Source of the DNA: Nitrospirota bacterium
GTDB lineage: Bacteria; Nitrospirota; Thermodesulfovibrionia; Thermodesulfovibrionales; UBA6898
NCBI GenBank assembly: GCA_016235245.1
Contig: JACRLO010000014.1
Coordinates: 1-64,000, forward strand
Direction: 5' to 3'
DNA: 64,000 bases
Shown: one piece after another, positions 45,726 through 55,675 of the stretch
Layout: each line of letters opens with the position of its first letter
Position numbering within the stretch: position 1 is the stretch's first letter
Made by a program: the position numbers and the translations under genes
Notes under the pieces: model-generated
Databases searched by the model: none
Told to the model about the DNA's origin: nothing
What the model saw: the letters and a program-made list of their open reading frames with translations, nothing else

Positions 45726-46040
45726 ATGAGTATTCCTAACAAGAAAGAACGGAGCATTCGGCCTGTCCATCCCGGCGAGATGCTGCGTGAGGATTTCCTG
45801 CCGGATTTCGGACTGACTGTGGCCGGTTTTGCTAAAGCCCTTGGTGTGTCGCGCCAGACAGTAAATGAACTTCTCAGGGAGCGGCGGGCTCTGAGCCCGG
45901 CCATGGCATTACGCCTTGCAAAGTTGTTCGGCAATACCCCTGAATTTTGGCTGAATGCACAGCGTGCCATCGATCTCTGGGAGGCAGCGCGTGCAATGAA
46001 AAAAACAATAGAACGCATTGCTCCGCTTCATGCAGCATAG
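45726..46040 (+). CDS. higA: HigA-type antitoxin, XRE-family
   Basis: The 104-residue protein begins with RPVHPGEMLREDFLPDFGLT and has the helix-turn-helix AKALGVSRQTVNELLRERRALSPAMALRLAKLFG, followed by TPEFWLNAQ, all standard for HigA antitoxins. AAGGAGAGG precedes the start. HigA binds the HigB toxin and represses the pair's promoter. The toxin upstream is broken, so this is now an orphan antitoxin that may only act as a regulator. Confidence 0.9.
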   Translation: MSIPNKKERSIRPVHPGEMLREDFLPDFGLTVAGFAKALGVSRQTVNELLRERRALSPAMALRLAKLFGNTPEFWLNAQRAIDLWEAARAMKKTIERIAPLHAA

Positions 46041-46112
46041 CAGTAAGCTTTAGCGATAGAATTTCTGCACTGAGGGGAAGTGGTCCTAATTTGTTAATTG
46101 GGGAAGAAGGTA

Positions 46113-46967
46113 CTAAAGTCTTATCGGCACGTTTCGTTCTCTGAGGTATTCCTTTGCTTCCCTGACTGAATATTCCCTGAAGTGAAAGATCGAGGCTGCC
46201 AGAGCTGCATCTGCCTTTCCTGCAGTAAGACCCTCATAAATATGTTCAAGATTGCCTACGCCACCTGACGCAATGACCGGGATCGAGACTGCCTCTGAGA
46301 TAGTCCTGGTCAGCTCGATATCGTAACCATCTTTGGTCCCGTCCTTGTCCATGGAGGTGAGCATGAACTCTCCTGCACCAAGCTCCTCCATCTTCTTCGC
46401 CCATTTCACGGCATTGATAAGCTTCATCTGACGGCCGCCATGGGTCGAGATCGCCCAGGTGAGATCGCCCCCTTCTTTTGAGAGGGCATTCATATCGAGG
46501 ATTACATCTTTGAGCGATGCATCGGAAAACCAGTCTTCACCAGTAGCATTGGCCATATTGTCAGCGACCCTCTTTGCATCGATCGCAACAACAATGCACT
46601 GGCTGCCGAACTTCTCTGCAGCGCGGCTGATGAAATGCGGGTCTTTCACTGCGGTTGTATTGATCGAGACCTTGTCGCAGCCTGAATTGAGCAGGTTGCG
46701 TATGTCCTCAATCGTCTTGATCCCGCCGCCGACTGTCAGAGGCATGAATACGTCTTCAGCGGTCCTTTCGACAATATCAAGGATGATTTTGCGTTTCTCG
46801 TGGGATGCGGTTATATCAAGGAAGATGAGTTCGTCAGCGCCCTGTTCGTCATAGAACTTTGCGTTTTCAACCGGGTCTCCGGCGTCGCGGAGATTGACGA
46901 AGCTGACGCCTTTTACGACGCGGCCGTCCTTGACATCGAGACAGGGGATTATGCGCTTAGCAAGCAT
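46113..46967 (-). CDS. hisF: Imidazole glycerol phosphate synthase cyclase subunit
   Basis: The (beta/alpha)8 enzyme shows [20 protein letters not shown] with the catalytic aspartate, [12 protein letters not shown] and [12 protein letters not shown] with the second catalytic aspartate. It uses ammonia from HisH to form IGP and AICAR. At 284 residues it is about 30 longer than usual. The extra part, residues about 133-163 ([20 protein letters not shown]...), lies between IDAKR and STHGGR. hisA lies one base upstream; hisH is not in the window. Confidence 0.93.
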   Translation of the reverse strand: MLAKRIIPCLDVKDGRVVKGVSFVNLRDAGDPVENAKFYDEQGADELIFLDITASHEKRKIILDIVERTAEDVFMPLTVGGGIKTIEDIRNLLNSGCDKVSINTTAVKDPHFISRAAEKFGSQCIVVAIDAKRVADNMANATGEDWFSDASLKDVILDMNALSKEGGDLTWAISTHGGRQMKLINAVKWAKKMEELGAGEFMLTSMDKDGTKDGYDIELTRTISEAVSIPVIASGGVGNLEHIYEGLTAGKADAALAASIFHFREYSVREAKEYLRERNVPIRL

Positions 46968-46968
46968 A

Positions 46969-47694
46969 TCAATGACCGGCTTCTGTCAGCCGTATTGCTT
47001 CTTTGAGGTCAAGGGAACCGGAATAGATCGCCTTGCCGGTGATTGCGCCCCAGAGGTTCGGGATCTTCAGGAGGTTCTTTATGTCATCGATGGTTGCGAT
47101 GCCGCCTGATGCAATAACAGGGATCTTTACCGTTTTTGCCATTTCTTCCTGGGCAGGGATATTCGGACCGGTCAGCATGCCGTCACGGGCAATGTCAGTA
47201 TAAATAATGCCACCCACGCCTATGGTCTCGACCCTTTTTGCAAGCTCTATCGCATCGATTGCGCTCACCTCTTCCCAGCCCTTGACCGCTACCTTGCCGT
47301 CCTTTGCATCGATGCCGATAAAGATCTTGCCGGGGAACTGTCTGCATGCCTCTATCAGCAACGAGGGGTCTTCGATTGCCGCGGTGCCGATGATGACACG
47401 GTTGATGCCTGCCGAAATAAGCCGGTCTACAGTGACGATGTCCCTGATGCCGCCGCCCACCTCGATGATCATTTTGACGTTCTTCCTGATCTCCAGGATC
47501 TTGCTGAGGTTCTTCTGGCTGCCGGTGAAGGCGCCGTCAAGGTCTACGACATGGAGCACTTTAGCTCCCATTGCCTCCCATTTTTTCGCTGTACCTGCGG
47601 CATCGTCGGAATAGACCGTGACAGCCTCTTTCCGCCCCTGCTGCAGCCTGACGCAGACGCCGTCCTTTAAATCTATTGCAGGAATAATAAGCAT
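46969..47694 (-). CDS. hisA: Phosphoribosylformimino-AICAR ribotide isomerase (ProFAR isomerase)
   Basis: The 241-residue barrel has [15 protein letters not shown] with the catalytic aspartate, EVGGGIRDI, and [14 protein letters not shown] with the second aspartate. It isomerises ProFAR to PRFAR in histidine synthesis, the step before HisF. It is followed by hisF after a one-base gap, so the two are one operon. Length matches the family. Confidence 0.95.
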   Translation of the reverse strand: MLIIPAIDLKDGVCVRLQQGRKEAVTVYSDDAAGTAKKWEAMGAKVLHVVDLDGAFTGSQKNLSKILEIRKNVKMIIEVGGGIRDIVTVDRLISAGINRVIIGTAAIEDPSLLIEACRQFPGKIFIGIDAKDGKVAVKGWEEVSAIDAIELAKRVETIGVGGIIYTDIARDGMLTGPNIPAQEEMAKTVKIPVIASGGIATIDDIKNLLKIPNLWGAITGKAIYSGSLDLKEAIRLTEAGH

Positions 47695-47751
47695 GTATTA
47701 CTATACCAAAAACCTTTTTTAAATTATAGTGTTAAGCAAGTTATAACCATC

Positions 47752-48549
47752 ATGAAAAGAAAATCTGAATATAGCGCAGCAGAGATGCAATTTCCCCTGA
47801 AAATGGTCGTAGCAGGGTATTGTCTGCTTGCATGCCTTATCTGCATCATGCTGTTTTCCCCGGCTGATTCGTCTGCGTTTTCAATGCCGGAAAAGCTCAT
47901 CTTCGATCTGACCTGGACAGGCGTGAAAGCAGGGAATGCGGTCCTTGAGGTGGTGGAAGAAAAAGAGGCGATACGGGTGATATCTACGGCGAACTCCGCT
48001 GCATGGGTTTCCGTATTCTATACGGTCGACGACCGGGTTGAGTCGGTACTCGCCAGGGGCAAGTCCTCCATTTTTATTGGGCAGACCAAAAACTTCAGGC
48101 TGAAGATCAGGGAAGGCAAGCACAGAAGAGACAAGGAGATTATATTCGACCATGTCAAGCACACCGCCCAGTTTATCGATCATCTTGAAAAAGAGAAGGA
48201 CCGGAAAGAATATCCTGTGCACGAAAATGTCTTTGATCCCCTTTCAGTCCTCTATTATGTGAGGACCCTGAAACTTGAAGTGGGGAAACCGGTCTATGTT
48301 GATATATTTGACAGTAAAAAAATTTGGAATGTCGAGGTCCAGGTAGTCAGAAAAGAAAAGATCAGCACGATCCTCGGCGAGGTGGAGACCATAGTCATCA
48401 AGCCGCTGATGAAGTCGGAGGGCATCTTCAACCGGAAGGGCGAAATGCTCATCTGGCTGACCGACGACCAAAAGAGGACCCCGGTCAAAATGCAGACAAA
48501 AGTCGCTGTCGGTGCCATAACCGCCACACTGGTCGGCGGTAATTATTAA
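47752..48549 (+). CDS. DUF3108 family exported protein
   Basis: After an N-terminal hydrophobic segment (about residues 16-36) the 265-residue protein begins a beta-rich domain with LIFDLTWTGVKAGNAVLEV, the usual opening of DUF3108. FDPLSVLYYVRTLKLEVGKP in the middle and MLIWLTDDQKRTPVKMQTK near the end fit too. The family is periplasmic and often sits near lipopolysaccharide or outer-membrane genes, as here before msbA. Its function is unknown. Confidence 0.8.
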   Translation: MKRKSEYSAAEMQFPLKMVVAGYCLLACLICIMLFSPADSSAFSMPEKLIFDLTWTGVKAGNAVLEVVEEKEAIRVISTANSAAWVSVFYTVDDRVESVLARGKSSIFIGQTKNFRLKIREGKHRRDKEIIFDHVKHTAQFIDHLEKEKDRKEYPVHENVFDPLSVLYYVRTLKLEVGKPVYVDIFDSKKIWNVEVQVVRKEKISTILGEVETIVIKPLMKSEGIFNRKGEMLIWLTDDQKRTPVKMQTKVAVGAITATLVGGNY

Positions 48550-48570
48550 GTGTACCTGCTTTGGCAATAG

Positions 48571-48589
48571 TCCGAAATTGTTCGGATTT
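48571..48589 (+). terminator. Weak terminator-like hairpin after the DUF3108 gene
   Basis: TCCGAA pairs with TTCGGA across ATTG and is followed by TTT. The stem is only six pairs long, so termination would be partial. Confidence 0.35.
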
Positions 48590-48648
48590 GAGAGATCATA
48601 ACCTGATGGCGCTGCCGGCCGCCGCTGACCTAATGGAGATATAGTTTA

Positions 48649-50364
48649 TTGGAAGATTACAGGAAAATTATTCAACTCGTAAAACCGTACTGGCACAGGG
48701 TTGCCCTCGCGGGCATAATCAGTGTAATCGTGTCAGGTCTCAACGGGTCTCTTGCCTGGCTGGTGAAGCCTATGATGGACGATATCCTGATCAAGAAGAA
48801 CACGACGATGCTGTGGCTGCTCCCTGCCGCAATATTTCTTATCTTCCTGCTTAAAGGCGTGTTTCTCTTTTTCCATGAATATCTCATGAAATCTGCGGCA
48901 CAGAAAATGGTGATGAACCTCAGGAATAACCTGTATGCTCATATCCTGGATCTGCCGATAGGATATTTCGGCAAAACGTCCAGTGGGGAACTCATATCAA
49001 AAACCATTAACGATACCTCTATCCTGCAGGGAGTTATCTCCCTGACGGTCAAGGACCTGTTTATCGAGAGCACCACTGTGGTCGCGCTTTCAGCCGTCGC
49101 TTTCTGGCGGAGATGGGACCTGACCCTTATTGCGCTGCTGATTTTGCCTACCGCATTTTATGGCGTTGGACGACTGGGCAAGAGAATAAAGCTTATCAGC
49201 CGGCGCACACAGGAAAAAATATCTATTATTACGGCATTCCTGAATGAGAGTTTTTCAGGCATCAAGATCATAAAGGCCTTTTCCCGACAGGCAGATGACC
49301 TGGAGCGCTTTAAGCGCATTAACAAAGATTTCTACCGGGAAAATATGCGTGCGACCAGGGTCTCTGAATTTGCCGGCCTGATCATGGAGGCGGTTGGCGG
49401 GATTGGTATTGGATTTGTCATCTGGTATGGCGGCAGGCTTATTACCCAGAATGTCATTACGGTCGGAGATTTTATCTCATTTCTGACGGCCATTTTTTTG
49501 GTGTATACGCCGGCAAAGAGACTTGCCAAGGTAAATGTAGGTATTCAGCAGACGCGCGGGCCGCTGGAGAGGATATATTCCTTATTGGCGGAAAACAGGG
49601 AATCCGAAGGCCGTGAAGAACTAAAGCCGATTGCGAAAGAGATCGATTTTAAAGGGGTTTCTTTTATCTATCCGGCAGCCAAACATGAGGCGTTGCGCAA
49701 TATAGACCTGCACGTGGAGAAGGGCGCGGTACTTGCCATTGTCGGCAAGAGCGGCGGAGGCAAGACTACCCTTATTAATCTGCTGCCCAGATTTTATCTG
49801 CCGACAGAAGGCGCTATTTATATCGACGGGATGGATATATCTTCGGCCACATTTCATTCATTAAGAAACCAGTTCGGCATCGTGAGCCAGGAAGTGATAC
49901 TTTTCGATGACACTATTTTTGCCAATATCGCCTATGGGAAACCCGGCTCAGATATGACCGATGTGATATCTGCAGCAAAGGCCGCATACGCGCACGATTT
50001 TATTATGGAACTTCCGCAAGGCTACGAGACCATGATCGGTGAAAGGGGGGTGAGGCTTTCCGGAGGGCAGCGGCAGAGACTCTCAATCGCCCGGGCCATA
50101 CTCAAGAATCCCCCTATCCTTATCCTCGACGAAGCGACCTCATCTCTTGATACGTCCTCTGAGATGATGGTGCAGAAGGCCCTCGAAAACCTCATGGAAA
50201 ACAGGACGACCTTTGTGATCGCTCACCGGCTTTCGACGGTGAAAAAAGCTGACCGGATCATTGTCCTGGACAAGGGAATGATTGTAGAATCCGGAAACCA
50301 TCAGGAGCTCTTTGATAAAAACGGCATCTACCGGGAGCTCTATGAGCTTCAGTTCAGCAGATAG
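48649..50364 (+). CDS. msbA: MsbA-type lipid A/phospholipid ABC exporter
   Basis: The 571-residue half-transporter has six membrane helices (about 1-310) and an ATPase domain. The latter contains VGKSGGGKTTL (Walker A), LSGGQRQRLSIARAI (signature), and PPILILDEATSSLD (Walker B). The layout matches MsbA, which flips core-lipid A across the inner membrane. Translation starts at TTG 48649 with GGAGATAT upstream. Its place next to glycosyltransferase and O-antigen genes supports the lipid A role. Confidence 0.88.
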   Translation: MEDYRKIIQLVKPYWHRVALAGIISVIVSGLNGSLAWLVKPMMDDILIKKNTTMLWLLPAAIFLIFLLKGVFLFFHEYLMKSAAQKMVMNLRNNLYAHILDLPIGYFGKTSSGELISKTINDTSILQGVISLTVKDLFIESTTVVALSAVAFWRRWDLTLIALLILPTAFYGVGRLGKRIKLISRRTQEKISIITAFLNESFSGIKIIKAFSRQADDLERFKRINKDFYRENMRATRVSEFAGLIMEAVGGIGIGFVIWYGGRLITQNVITVGDFISFLTAIFLVYTPAKRLAKVNVGIQQTRGPLERIYSLLAENRESEGREELKPIAKEIDFKGVSFIYPAAKHEALRNIDLHVEKGAVLAIVGKSGGGKTTLINLLPRFYLPTEGAIYIDGMDISSATFHSLRNQFGIVSQEVILFDDTIFANIAYGKPGSDMTDVISAAKAAYAHDFIMELPQGYETMIGERGVRLSGGQRQRLSIARAILKNPPILILDEATSSLDTSSEMMVQKALENLMENRTTFVIAHRLSTVKKADRIIVLDKGMIVESGNHQELFDKNGIYRELYELQFSR

Positions 50365-50452
50365 CCTGCGGGAGTCTCCCTATGGCCAGCTCTCCATAAG
50401 AAGATAATAGGTGAGCAGGGCAGCGACCGGGTCTTAGGCTTGTTTCGTGATA

Positions 50453-51601
50453 TCAACAGGGCACGTCTTCAGAAAGACAGCCGTCGACTATCTTTCCTAA
50501 CTGTCCCTCGAACTCAAGATGTCTTACCGATTCTCTGATTTCCGTTTTTGACCGGTGTTTCTGCATTGCGGTGCTCATGGCCCCGGCAACAGATCCGATA
50601 TTTTTCAGGTCTTTGATTATTGCCCCTGCCCCCTCCTGTATGACCTCTGAACAGCCGTTTGAGTTGCTGGTCACCGTATAAAGTCCCATGGCCAATGCCT
50701 CCAGAGAGGCGTTCGAAAACGGATCGTAGATTGTCGGCAGCACAAAGGCATCGGCCGACTGGAAAAAAGGGATGACGTTTTTTTGCGGCCCGCAGAAGAT
50801 GACCCTCGCAGAAAGTCCCAGCCTGCTGGCCAGCCCTCGATACTGCTTTTCATTCCTGTCTTTTCCTACTACGATCAGTCCCGTCTTTTCGGGGAGCATT
50901 TTCAGGGCTTCTATCGACTTTGCGACTCCTTTCCTCTCATAACCGCTCCCCACATGGAGAAAGTAAAACATTTCGTTTTGTAACGAGAGCCCTCTGCGCA
51001 GAGTATCCTTTTCTCTTAGACCCTGTTCAAAGACCCCGGAGAACTCGTTCCATTCTACCCCGTTATGCACCACGGTCAGTTTTCCGGCTGCGGCGGGATA
51101 ATACCTGAGCATCTCGTCGCGCACAAAAAAAGAATTACAGAATATCTTTTTTAAATTTTCTGAAAGAAAAGCCCTCTTCTCAATCCGGAGCATCATCCGG
51201 TGAAAGGGGTTGAGGCGGAAGCTGAGGCATCTGAGGGCTGAGCTTTCAGTGCATCTCCTGTCGAGCCACGCTGCATGGCATCCTCCCCCGGCACGCAGGT
51301 GCGTCTGATAATCTGTGCGGTCCATACCGAGTACGCAATCGTATCTTGTGGCTTTAAAATGCCTGTTGGCCGAGGCGTTAAAAGAGAGAAGCCTGAGCAG
51401 GTTATTGTATCTGAACTGCTTCAGAGGCACCCAGTTGACATGCGGGGAGGTCTTTTCCCATCGCACAGATTCCGCGGTGACGACATCAACGACAATATCC
51501 CTTTTTGCAAAGGCATCGATCAGCCGTGTGGTATATTTCTCCCCGCCGCCATAGGGGGTATAGTTGCTCTTGATTATCGCTACCCGCATAAGAGGATTCA
51601 T
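50453..51601 (-). CDS. GT4 glycosyltransferase, WaaG-like
   Basis: The 382-residue protein has the GT-B fold. The N-terminal half shows IKSNYTPYGGGEKYTTRLIDA, close to the WaaG acceptor domain. FLHVGSGYERKGVAKSIEAL and FVLPTIYDPFSNASLEALAMG with the E-x7-E pattern mark the nucleotide-sugar site. LRAGGGCHAAWL is also characteristic of WaaG. WaaG adds the first glucose to the inner-core heptose of lipopolysaccharide. The donor and acceptor here are inferred from family and context. It is convergent with msbA and divergent from the sulfatase gene. Confidence 0.83.
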   Translation of the reverse strand: MNPLMRVAIIKSNYTPYGGGEKYTTRLIDAFAKRDIVVDVVTAESVRWEKTSPHVNWVPLKQFRYNNLLRLLSFNASANRHFKATRYDCVLGMDRTDYQTHLRAGGGCHAAWLDRRCTESSALRCLSFRLNPFHRMMLRIEKRAFLSENLKKIFCNSFFVRDEMLRYYPAAAGKLTVVHNGVEWNEFSGVFEQGLREKDTLRRGLSLQNEMFYFLHVGSGYERKGVAKSIEALKMLPEKTGLIVVGKDRNEKQYRGLASRLGLSARVIFCGPQKNVIPFFQSADAFVLPTIYDPFSNASLEALAMGLYTVTSNSNGCSEVIQEGAGAIIKDLKNIGSVAGAMSTAMQKHRSKTEIRESVRHLEFEGQLGKIVDGCLSEDVPC

Positions 51602-51693
51602 AAAACAGGTCTGTATAGGTTATTGGGAGCCATTCTTTTAGTATAATAGCATATGCGCAAACGCAACGTTTTCCTTCCCGCAGGAACGGAACC

Positions 51694-53583
51694 ATGAAAA
51701 AACATTTCATCCCGCCGCTGTTTTTTACGTCTCTGTTTCCTGTTGTGGCGGCCAACACTATTCTTTCAATGTGCATTTCTTACCCTCTGTTTGCCTTCGG
51801 GGCGAAGTATGGTACCCTGTTTGGCCTGATGGTAAGCCTTGTATCGTTTGCAGGCCACTATTTGCTGCTTAACCTCGCCGCAGGGATGATAATACTGCTG
51901 TTTACCGGATTTCTTCCCCGAAGGGCAATGATTGTGCTCAGGATAGTGCTCTTTTCCCTTTTGCAGATACTCCTCCTTGTGGATACGAAGCTCTATGAGA
52001 TCTTCCGCTACCATATTAATTCCCTTGTGCTGAATATTGTGACTACGGAAGGGGTGAGGGATTCTGTCATCCTTGGTATGGGCACGATAGCGCTGCTTTC
52101 TTTCTGGAGCGCGGTAATATTCTCTCTGGAGTTTGTCATTAATGCATACCTGGCCAGTGTCTACAGAACATTTGTTCCTGCCAGACTTTCCCATACGATA
52201 AGGATTTCCCGGGCGGTCTTTGTTGCCTGTCTGCTGCTCATTGTTGCGGATAAAGGGCTTTATGCCTATGGAGATCTTTTTAATGTAACTGACATCATTG
52301 GCAACGCCAAGCTTTACCCTCTGTATCAGCCGCTGACCATAAGGAGATTTGCCTCAAAAGTCCTTCATATCCAGGTGAACAGGGAGGCCGGGTTCAAGTT
52401 TTCACCCTCGGATTCAACTCTGAATTATCCCCGGAAGCCGCCGGTATTTGACCCTGGAACCGGTCGCAATTACAACATTGTTGTTGTCGTTCTCGACGGT
52501 CTCCGCTTTGACATGCTTGATGAGGAGGTCATGCCGAACCTCTCGGCCTTTGCAAAGGAAAGCATCGTTTATGCCGACAACTACAGCGGAGGCAACGGCA
52601 CGAGGTTTGGCATATTTTCGCTTCTGTACGGGGTACACGGGTCATACTGGCATACCTTTCTTGCCCAGCGCAGATCCCCGGTCCTGCTGGATACCCTTCA
52701 GGAGAAGGGATATGATTTTACTATCCTGTCGAGCACCCGGCTGACATTCCCTGAATTCAGAAAGACTGCCTTCATAAAGATTCCCGACAGCATAAAGGAT
52801 ACCTATAATGCTGATACCATACCGAAACGGGACGAGCTGTTGACCAGGGATTTTGAGGACTATCTCGGAAACAGGAGTCCTCAGCAGCCGTTTTTTGCCT
52901 TCCTCTACTACAATTCCTCCCATGAGCCGTTTGCCTTTCCGGATGAATTTACAAAGTTCAGGCCGGTGCTCAAAGGTGAGATCAATTATTTCAGGGACGT
53001 TGAGAAGTCAAAAGTCCCGCTGCTGAAGAATATGTATAAAAATGCCGTCTTCTATGAGGACCACCTGCTTGGTAAGGTCATCAGGTCTTTGAAGGAGAGG
53101 CGTCTGCTGGACAATACGATCGTCGTAATAACCGGCGATCATGGAGAGGAGTTCTTCGAAAACGGCTTTTGGGGCCATACGTCGTCTTTTGATGACTACC
53201 AGCTGAAGACTGCCTTTGTGATGCATTACCCCGGCATCAGCCACCGGGTCGTCCGGAGGATCAGTTCGCATCATGACCTCGTGCCGACCCTGATGGAGTC
53301 CCTTGGATGTGTCTCCCCTCCCGGCGAATACTCCCAGGGGATTTCCCTGCTGAGAGAAGAACCCCACTCCTATATAACGGCAGCCAATTGGGATACAGCT
53401 GTCATGATCGACCACGAACTGAAGATTGTCTACTCTACCGAGATGTATAACATGGGCTCCTTTACCGTGCATAAAAAAGAAGACTATGCTGTTATCAGTG
53501 CCCCCGGTCAGCTGCTGAAGCAAAAAAATGCCCAGCTTCGAGATGTCCTGGTAAGGATGTCAGAATTCTACAAGAAAATGTAG
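51694..53583 (+). CDS. Inner-membrane sulfatase-fold protein, YejM/PbgA-like
   Basis: Five membrane helices fill about residues 10-190. A sulfatase/alkaline phosphatase-type domain follows: NIVVVVLDGLRFDMLDEEV, NYSGGNGTRFGIFSLLYG, and VVITGDHGEEFFENGFWGH with the metal-ligand aspartate and histidine. The order of parts matches YejM/PbgA, which controls lipopolysaccharide synthesis or moves lipids, and also phosphoethanolamine transferases. The threonine at GTRFG occupies the nucleophile position, so catalysis is possible. The gene stands opposite to the surrounding glycosyltransferases. Confidence 0.75.
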   Translation: MKKHFIPPLFFTSLFPVVAANTILSMCISYPLFAFGAKYGTLFGLMVSLVSFAGHYLLLNLAAGMIILLFTGFLPRRAMIVLRIVLFSLLQILLLVDTKLYEIFRYHINSLVLNIVTTEGVRDSVILGMGTIALLSFWSAVIFSLEFVINAYLASVYRTFVPARLSHTIRISRAVFVACLLLIVADKGLYAYGDLFNVTDIIGNAKLYPLYQPLTIRRFASKVLHIQVNREAGFKFSPSDSTLNYPRKPPVFDPGTGRNYNIVVVVLDGLRFDMLDEEVMPNLSAFAKESIVYADNYSGGNGTRFGIFSLLYGVHGSYWHTFLAQRRSPVLLDTLQEKGYDFTILSSTRLTFPEFRKTAFIKIPDSIKDTYNADTIPKRDELLTRDFEDYLGNRSPQQPFFAFLYYNSSHEPFAFPDEFTKFRPVLKGEINYFRDVEKSKVPLLKNMYKNAVFYEDHLLGKVIRSLKERRLLDNTIVVITGDHGEEFFENGFWGHTSSFDDYQLKTAFVMHYPGISHRVVRRISSHHDLVPTLMESLGCVSPPGEYSQGISLLREEPHSYITAANWDTAVMIDHELKIVYSTEMYNMGSFTVHKKEDYAVISAPGQLLKQKNAQLRDVLVRMSEFYKKM

Positions 53584-53629
53584 ACAGCAGGCCCTATGGC
53601 CGGGATTGTCCCGGTATTTCGACTGCTCA

Positions 53630-54616
53630 TCAGGTCATCCTGAGCAGCAGGTCTGCAAGTTGCCTGCCGATAGCCTCGACAGAATAATACGCTTCTGTTT
53701 TTTTTCTGGCATTCTCCCCAAATTCTATCCTCTGTTTTTCGCTCTGTATTAAAGAGCGCAGGGCATCATAAAAACCTTCACGGGTCGATATCACAAGCCC
53801 CTCTTTGCCGTGCTCAACGATCTCCCTGTTGATGCCCACATCAGAGACGACCGGCGGTACCCCTGCCGCCATATACTGCAGCGCCTTGTATCCGCACTTG
53901 CCTTCGCTCCATTTATTTGAGGGAAGGGGCATGACGCCGATGTCAAAGAGGGCGATCTCTCTTTCCTGTGTGGTAAGACTCCAGGGCACGAAATCAACCT
54001 GCACGCCGGGTATTTGAATCGTGTCGCTGCAGATCACTCTCACCCGGATATTGTTGCTGCGGGCAAGGTTTTGAAATGTTTCCGAGAGCATTGCCAGATG
54101 GCGCAGATTCCCTTTCCCGCCGATCCAGCCGATAACCATATCCCTGTTTCGGACGGAATGATCCTTGACAGGAATACTGCGGGTCTCAACTGCCGAAGGC
54201 AGCACGACCACATTTTTATTGAATTTATTTGCGTAGTCGGCCAGTACCCGGTTGCCGGCAATAACGAGGTCTGCTGCTCCCGTAATTTGTTTGAACTTTG
54301 AAAGTCTCGCCATGCTTTCAAAGGACGCGTGTGAATCATCCCGGTAATAAATGGCGTCATCAAAATCAAAAATAAGCTTCCGGGCGCAGGACCTGAGCAG
54401 TTTTACTTCGAAGGGGGAGAGCAGTTTCTTCTGAAGAAATACGACATTGAACCTTCCGAGTTTCCGAAACAGGCGCATTCTGTCAGAGATGCTTTTTGGA
54501 TAGGCCCTGGCTTCAACACAAACCCCAGCTTTTTGTATTTCAGGAAGGAGGTTCAAGACCCTGATCCTGCTGCTTGGCATCAGCTCATCCTGGTATAAAA
54601 AAAGCACGGTATACAC
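53630..54616 (-). CDS. GT4-type glycosyltransferase
   Basis: The 328-residue protein is a GT-B fold enzyme. LIFDFDDAIYYRDDSH in the N-terminal half and IGWIGGKGNLRHLAML at the start of the second half are typical of this group. The C-terminal PLPSNKWSEGKCGYKALQYMAAGVPPVV holds the sugar-nucleotide glutamate. It is part of the minus-strand run of saccharide genes (53630-59337). Which sugar it adds is unknown. The neighbours suggest lipopolysaccharide core or O-chain. Confidence 0.8.
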   Translation of the reverse strand: MYTVLFLYQDELMPSSRIRVLNLLPEIQKAGVCVEARAYPKSISDRMRLFRKLGRFNVVFLQKKLLSPFEVKLLRSCARKLIFDFDDAIYYRDDSHASFESMARLSKFKQITGAADLVIAGNRVLADYANKFNKNVVVLPSAVETRSIPVKDHSVRNRDMVIGWIGGKGNLRHLAMLSETFQNLARSNNIRVRVICSDTIQIPGVQVDFVPWSLTTQEREIALFDIGVMPLPSNKWSEGKCGYKALQYMAAGVPPVVSDVGINREIVEHGKEGLVISTREGFYDALRSLIQSEKQRIEFGENARKKTEAYYSVEAIGRQLADLLLRMT

Positions 54617-54655
54617 GTTACCATCTCCTGAAGGCGCAACGGTTCTGCGGCATGG

Positions 54656-55648
54656 TCAGTCCCTGACCGCAAAGACCGTCATTCTTCCGGTCCTCCAGAA
54701 CCTGGCGATAAATTTCAGCATTAATCGTATGAAGATTTTAATAACCCCTGATTGCATGAAAGACAAAAGCCGCATTGAGGACCCGCCTTCGGATGCGTTC
54801 TTCAGACTGCCATAGAAATCAGCATCGGTAGTATGATGGACGGTCTTTACCGTCCTGAATCCCGAGGATTTTAAATAGGCGCCAAGGGTCTCAGGGGTGA
54901 AGTGATAGAGGTGGTTTGGAAGATGAAGACCATAAAAATAGTTCCGGAACAGCCTTGACTCAATACCTGAGACATCCGGCACACTGATAATAAGCTGTCC
55001 CTGCGGCCTGAGCCAGCGGGCAGCCTTCTCCAGGATCCTCCGCGGAGAAGGAGCATGCTCAAGAAACATCCTCATGATAATTACATCGAAGGAGGCCTGA
55101 GCAGGGTCAAACTCATCAATATCAGCATTGATCAGCGGAAGGCCGAAGACCTTTCTGCCGGTCGATACAGCCTCTTCGCTCATGTCGGTTCCCTGAACCT
55201 CCCAGCCGAGCTGCTTCATTTCGTGGAGGAATTTGCCGTATGAACATCCTATCTCCAATAACCTTCCCCTTTGCTGGTAGTGTGGTATTCCTTCAATATC
55301 AAATTTGATTTTCCTTGAGAGATAGACCGGATAGAGCAGGCATTGGATGAGACGACTCCTGTTTTTTTCCGGGAAATATCCACGGAAATACTGCAGAAGA
55401 ATTCTATAGATGCCTTTCACGGTTTTTATCGGGACAAAAGCGGCGTTGCTTAAGACATAATAATGGGTTGTCTCAGGATAATATGACCTGATTTCATGCT
55501 TGTCCGGACGCGGATTGGTATAGATCAGACCACATGCCCTGCATTGAACAACGGAAAATTCCCCCTCTTTCTTGTTTATGTAATCTTTTGAACGTACATA
55601 GGGCCGACAGTCCAAGCGGCCGCACAGATCACATGAAACCGTCTCCAT
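54656..55648 (-). CDS. SAM-dependent methyltransferase with N-terminal Cys-rich (zinc-type) motif
   Basis: The protein begins with CDLCGRLDC and CRACGLIYTNPRPD, four cysteines in two CxxC pairs that likely bind zinc. The SAM domain has LLEIGCSYGKFLHEM (motif I) and DVIIMRMFLEHAPSP. The Cys motif plus methyltransferase layout is seen in sugar C-methyltransferases and in many capsule or O-antigen clusters. Methylation of a nucleotide sugar or glycan end is likely but not proven. It lies between two glycosyltransferase genes. Confidence 0.8.
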   Translation of the reverse strand: METVSCDLCGRLDCRPYVRSKDYINKKEGEFSVVQCRACGLIYTNPRPDKHEIRSYYPETTHYYVLSNAAFVPIKTVKGIYRILLQYFRGYFPEKNRSRLIQCLLYPVYLSRKIKFDIEGIPHYQQRGRLLEIGCSYGKFLHEMKQLGWEVQGTDMSEEAVSTGRKVFGLPLINADIDEFDPAQASFDVIIMRMFLEHAPSPRRILEKAARWLRPQGQLIISVPDVSGIESRLFRNYFYGLHLPNHLYHFTPETLGAYLKSSGFRTVKTVHHTTDADFYGSLKNASEGGSSMRLLSFMQSGVIKIFIRLMLKFIARFWRTGRMTVFAVRD

Positions 55649-55675
55649 GGGGCAATTACCGGTTATCCCGATGGC

